Shown: piece by piece, positions 62,622-64,000 of the stretch | Layout: each line of letters begins with the position of its first letter | Position numbering within the stretch: position 1 is the stretch's first letter | Assembly: GCF_014647915.1 (NCBI RefSeq) | Contig: NZ_BMQC01000012.1 | Span: 1 to 64,000, forward strand | Length of the DNA: 64,000 nt | Origin: Pilimelia terevasa | GTDB lineage: Bacteria; Actinomycetota; Actinomycetes; Mycobacteriales; Micromonosporaceae | Reading direction: 5' to 3' | Translations under genes and position numbers: made by a program | The notes under the pieces: model-generated | Told to the model about the DNA's origin: nothing | Databases searched by the model: none | What the model saw: the letters and a program-made list of their open reading frames with translations, nothing else

Positions 62622-63806
62622 GTGAGCGCGTTACCGTTGACCACTCCACCGGCGGCCCCGCGTGGCGAAACGATCACCGAGTGTGCCCGGCTGGAGTGGC
62701 GGTCCGGCGCACCGGGCGACCCGTTGGGCCTGCTCGCGGCGTTCCTCGCCGACCACGGCCTGCTTGCCGCCGACCTGTGCCGCCCCACCCGGCCCGGCCC
62801 GACGGTCGGCGCCGCCGTCTACGTCTCCGCCGCGGCCGCCGCGACCGCGATCGGCGCGCCGCCCGGGGCACCCACCCCGGCGCCCGCGCTGCCGGACGTC
62901 GTCGCCGTCGCCTACCGCCGCGCCGCCCGGACCGCCCCGCCGGGGGACCGGCGCCCGGCCGCTGACGGCGCCGCCTGGCGGCTGGGGGAGTGGGCCGCGA
63001 GCTGGACCGACGCCGCGCACGCCGACGCCGTCCGCGCCCTGCGGGCCGCCATCGCCCGCGGCGACGTCTACCAGGCCAACCTCGTCGGCCACGCCCGCGC
63101 CCGGTACCGCGGCGACCCGGGGCCGGCGCTGGCCGCCGTCGCCGCGCTGCCCGGCGCCCGGTACGGCGGGGTCCTCACCGGCGCCGGCTGGGCGCTGGCG
63201 AGCGCCTCGCCCGAGACCCTCGTCGAGGTCCGCGGCGGCGTGGCGACGACCCGGCCGATCAAGGGCACCCGCCCGGCCACCGCGGCCGGCCGCGCCGCCC
63301 TGCGCGACTCTGCCAAGGAGCGCGCCGAACACATCATGATCGTCGACCTGGCCCGCAACGACGTCGCGCACGTCGCCCGCACCGGCGGCGTCGCCGTCGA
63401 GTCGCTGTACGCCGTGCGCCGCTGGTGCGACCTGTGGCAGGCCGAGTCGGTGGTGACGGCGGCGCTCGCCGACGGCGTGGACCTGCCCACCCTGCTGCGG
63501 GCGCTCGCCCCCGGCGGCTCGGTCACCGGCGCGCCCAAGCGGGCGGCGCTGGCGCAGATCGCCGCCCTGGAGCCGGTCGGCCGGGGGGCCGCCATGGGCG
63601 TGCTGGGCTGGGTCGGCCCCGACCACCTCGACCTGGGCCTGACGATCCGCACGGTCGCCGCCGACGCCACCCACCTGCACGTGTGGGCGGGCGGCGGCAT
63701 CACCTGGGGGAGCGACCCGGCGGCGGAGGTCGCCGAGGCGGCGGCCAAGGCCGCGCCGCTGCGCCGCGCCCTGGCCGGCCCGGGCGGCGTCCCGCACCGC
63801 CGGTGA
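62622..63806 (+). CDS. pabB: Aminodeoxychorismate synthase component I-like (PabB)
   Basis: A 394-residue chorismate-binding enzyme of the PabB/TrpE family, supplying 4-amino-4-deoxychorismate for folate. GDVYQANLVGHARARY, the PIKGTRP motif (PIKGT marks PabB/TrpE), ERAEHIMIVDLARNDV, GGSVTGAPKRAALAQI, and the C-terminal GGGITWGSDPAAE are all present. The GTG start given is the nearest to the conserved domain; an in-frame GTG 57 nt upstream is an alternative. No PabA or PabC gene is in the window. Confidence 0.92.
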   Translation: MSALPLTTPPAAPRGETITECARLEWRSGAPGDPLGLLAAFLADHGLLAADLCRPTRPGPTVGAAVYVSAAAAATAIGAPPGAPTPAPALPDVVAVAYRRAARTAPPGDRRPAADGAAWRLGEWAASWTDAAHADAVRALRAAIARGDVYQANLVGHARARYRGDPGPALAAVAALPGARYGGVLTGAGWALASASPETLVEVRGGVATTRPIKGTRPATAAGRAALRDSAKERAEHIMIVDLARNDVAHVARTGGVAVESLYAVRRWCDLWQAESVVTAALADGVDLPTLLRALAPGGSVTGAPKRAALAQIAALEPVGRGAAMGVLGWVGPDHLDLGLTIRTVAADATHLHVWAGGGITWGSDPAAEVAEAAAKAAPLRRALAGPGGVPHRR

Positions 63807-63811
63807 CCGGT

Positions 63812-63828
63812 TCCCGGCGCTGCCGGGA
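63812..63828. terminator. Short hairpin between convergent pabB and alkB-like genes
   Basis: TCCCGGC-GCT-GCCGGGA, a perfect 7-bp stem starting 5 nt after pabB. Confidence 0.45.
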
Positions 63829-63857
63829 CGGGCGCGCCCAGCGGGCGGCGGCGCCGG

Positions 63858-64000
63858 TCAGCGCACGCCGACCGGCCGGAACTGGACGCTGATCCGCGGG
63901 CCGCACGGCCGCGCCGTCCTGGGTACCGCGTGGTCGAAGGTGCGCTGGCAACTGCCGCCCATCACCAGCAGGTCGCCGTGGCCGACCTCGAAGCGCAGCG
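63858..64000 (-). CDS. AlkB-like 2OG-Fe(II) dioxygenase, C-terminal fragment
   Basis: The reverse strand at the window edge encodes LRFEVGHGDLLVMGGSCQRTFDHAVPRTARPCGPRISVQFRPVGVR in segments, ending in TGA. GDLLVMGGSCQRTFDHAVP and RISVQFRP carry the distal Fe-binding His and the 2OG-binding Arg residues of AlkB-type repair dioxygenases. The N-terminal part is outside the window. Partial, not truncated by mutation. Confidence 0.85.
   Translation of the reverse strand, partial: LRFEVGHGDLLVMGGSCQRTFDHAVPRTARPCGPRISVQFRPVGVR

Overview
The window is very GC-rich, has almost no intergenic AT, and makes heavy use of GTG/TTG starts and 4-bp stop/start overlaps. It is a chromosomal segment of a high-GC actinobacterium. 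Two stretches follow the conserved actinobacterial core order known from Mycobacterium tuberculosis: about 0.2-28 kb matches Rv1691-Rv1713 and about 52-62 kb matches Rv1822-Rv1832. A FliA/WhiG-type sigma factor beside an M23 peptidase with a flagellar-type N-terminus, plus family-level gene content, suggests a Micromonosporaceae-like organism. The taxonomic call is inference.

Region 1 (0-28 kb, core, all on +): a 5S rRNA closes an rRNA operon. It is followed by a giant RGG-rich disordered/TPR protein, a HAD phosphatase, an H1-tailed coiled-coil protein, tlyA, nadK, recN, steA-steB, a MraY/WecA-like membrane protein, murJ, a GT4 glycosyltransferase and a membrane phosphatase-like protein. Then come pyrG, a Nudix hydrolase, a secreted S37 peptidase (where M. 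tuberculosis has xerD), ald, parA, a pseudo-site-2-protease, scpA-scpB, rluB, cmk and der. The themes are envelope assembly and division (SteAB, MurJ), chromosome organisation (ParA, ScpAB, RecN) and ribosome maturation (TlyA, RluB, Der).

Region 2 (28-45 kb, accessory): a processive-type GT2 glycosyltransferase is coupled to a 46-residue LPVTG micro-protein. Further on are an RTX-type secreted protein, a flavin monooxygenase, an actP/DUF485 acetate-symporter operon, tRNA-Pro(GGG), and a secretome patch with relatively AT-rich intergenic DNA (an SH3-like secreted protein, an unknown secreted protein and a trypsin-like protease). yaaA, small unknown proteins, a DUF418 membrane protein, pirin and a 6-phosphogluconate dehydrogenase follow.

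Region 3 (45-52 kb): a PP2C phosphatase, a proline-rich membrane protein, a thiolase/FabG pair, a secreted coiled-coil protein, and a FliA/WhiG-like sigma factor divergent from an M23 peptidase that carries a matching candidate promoter.

Region 4 (52-64 kb, core): a CDP-alcohol phosphatidyltransferase, DUF881, small basic protein, DUF881, gcvH, garA, ftsR, a bifunctional nuclease, a second MerR regulator, a DUF218 protein, and gcvP behind a glycine riboswitch. The window ends with a DUF5999 protein, pabB and the 3' end of an AlkB-like dioxygenase. No CRISPR array, insertion sequence or prophage was seen.
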